5,974 nt of DNA, taken from positions 1-5,974 of the forward strand of contig CANHBY010000103.1 of assembly GCA_947458895.1 (NCBI GenBank), written 5' to 3'. A program made the position numbers and the translations under genes. The stretch is from Burkholderiales bacterium (GTDB taxonomy: Bacteria; Pseudomonadota; Gammaproteobacteria; Burkholderiales; Burkholderiaceae_C). Positions 5,676 to 5,974 of this stretch are shown in pieces (position 1 is the stretch's first letter; each line of letters begins with the position of its first letter). The notes below the pieces were generated by a model. The model did no database searches, was not told the origin of the DNA, and was given only the letters and a program-made list of their open reading frames with translations.

Positions 5676-5974
5676 GTGCTGTACCCCTCAAGATGCCACG
5701 GCATCACATTGATTGAAATCCTGGTGGTGATTGCCTTGCTCACCACCAGCCTGATGCTGGCCATCCCCTCCCTGGCTGGTTTCTGGGATCGAACCAGGCT
5801 CAAGGGGGCAGCAGCACAACTCTCCAACGATCTTCGCCTGGCCCGAACAGAGGCCGTTCAACGCAACACCACCGTGCGCTGGACTTGGTATCCCCAAGCT
5901 CAGGGGAGCTGCTACCTCCTGCACACAGCCCAGGCCAACCAGTGCACCTGCACGGCAGGCGTGGCGAGGTGTGG
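5676..5974 (+). CDS. GspH/FimT family pseudopilin (type IV pilus or type II secretion minor pilin), 3'-truncated by the window edge
   Basis: Ninety-nine codons are visible and the frame is still open at the window end. With GTG 5676 the leader is MLYPSRCHG, nine residues, cut by prepilin peptidase after Gly9 to expose ITLIEILVV; Glu at mature position 5 (residue 14) is the conserved assembly residue. The hydrophobic helix runs from about residue 10 to 32. It is followed by LSNDLRLARTEAVQRN (about 45-60), wording typical of the GspH/FimT group that distinguishes it from major pilins. The visible C-terminal part has several cysteines (SCYLLH, QCTC, ARC), which may form disulfides outside the cell. 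FimT-like proteins are minor pilins in assembly-initiating complexes, and some FimT proteins bind DNA during natural transformation. Whether this one serves pili or type II secretion needs the following genes. It is not in a pathway with the kinase upstream. Confidence 0.88.
   Translation, partial: MLYPSRCHGITLIEILVVIALLTTSLMLAIPSLAGFWDRTRLKGAAAQLSNDLRLARTEAVQRNTTVRWTWYPQAQGSCYLLHTAQANQCTCTAGVARC

Noticed and set aside
5483..5716. Open frame of 77 codons on the + strand through the hairpin region
   Set aside because: It begins inside the kinase in another frame, crosses the inverted repeats and ends inside the pseudopilin leader. It has no ribosome binding site and no domain.
1..5974. Defence system, mobile element, CRISPR array or prophage
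   Set aside because: No transposase, integrase, repeat-spacer pattern, terminal inverted repeats or toxin-antitoxin-like gene pair was seen. The genes are mainly conserved core functions.

Overview
This window looks like ordinary chromosomal core sequence from a GC-rich betaproteobacterium, most likely Burkholderiales and probably Comamonadaceae-like. That placement is an inference from the gene order (aroQ-accB-accC-prmA-zinc ribbon/DUF3426-PfkB kinase) and from protein wording that resembles that family. No database search was possible. Every supported gene is on the + strand.

Layout. Bases 1-364 are the 3' part of aroQ (type II dehydroquinase, shikimate pathway). Next come accB (about 414-875) and accC (1075-2424), the biotin carrier and biotin carboxylase of acetyl-CoA carboxylase, which begin fatty acid synthesis. 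They are separated by a 199-base gap that holds a perfect short hairpin. prmA (2426-3328), the ribosomal protein L11 methyltransferase, starts one base after the accC stop codon and is probably translationally coupled to it. After a 145-base gap comes a membrane-anchored zinc-ribbon/DUF3426 protein of unknown function (3474-4508). A PfkB-family sugar or nucleoside kinase follows (4618-5526).

Bases 5527-5675 are non-coding and unusually rich in inverted repeats: three successive hairpins plus a fourth that competes with the third. From 5676 to the window end runs the first part of a GspH/FimT-type pseudopilin. It starts at GTG and has a textbook prepilin cleavage site. It marks a switch from central metabolism to type IV pilus or type II secretion genes, which may continue beyond the window.

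Working together: AccB and AccC act as one enzyme (with AccA/AccD, not seen here), and aroQ-accB-accC-prmA read as one housekeeping transcription unit. The zinc-ribbon gene and the kinase are co-directional but have their own leader regions, and no shared pathway is visible. I see no mobile element, CRISPR array, tRNA, rRNA or defence system. The least explained sequence is the hairpin cluster at 5539-5632.
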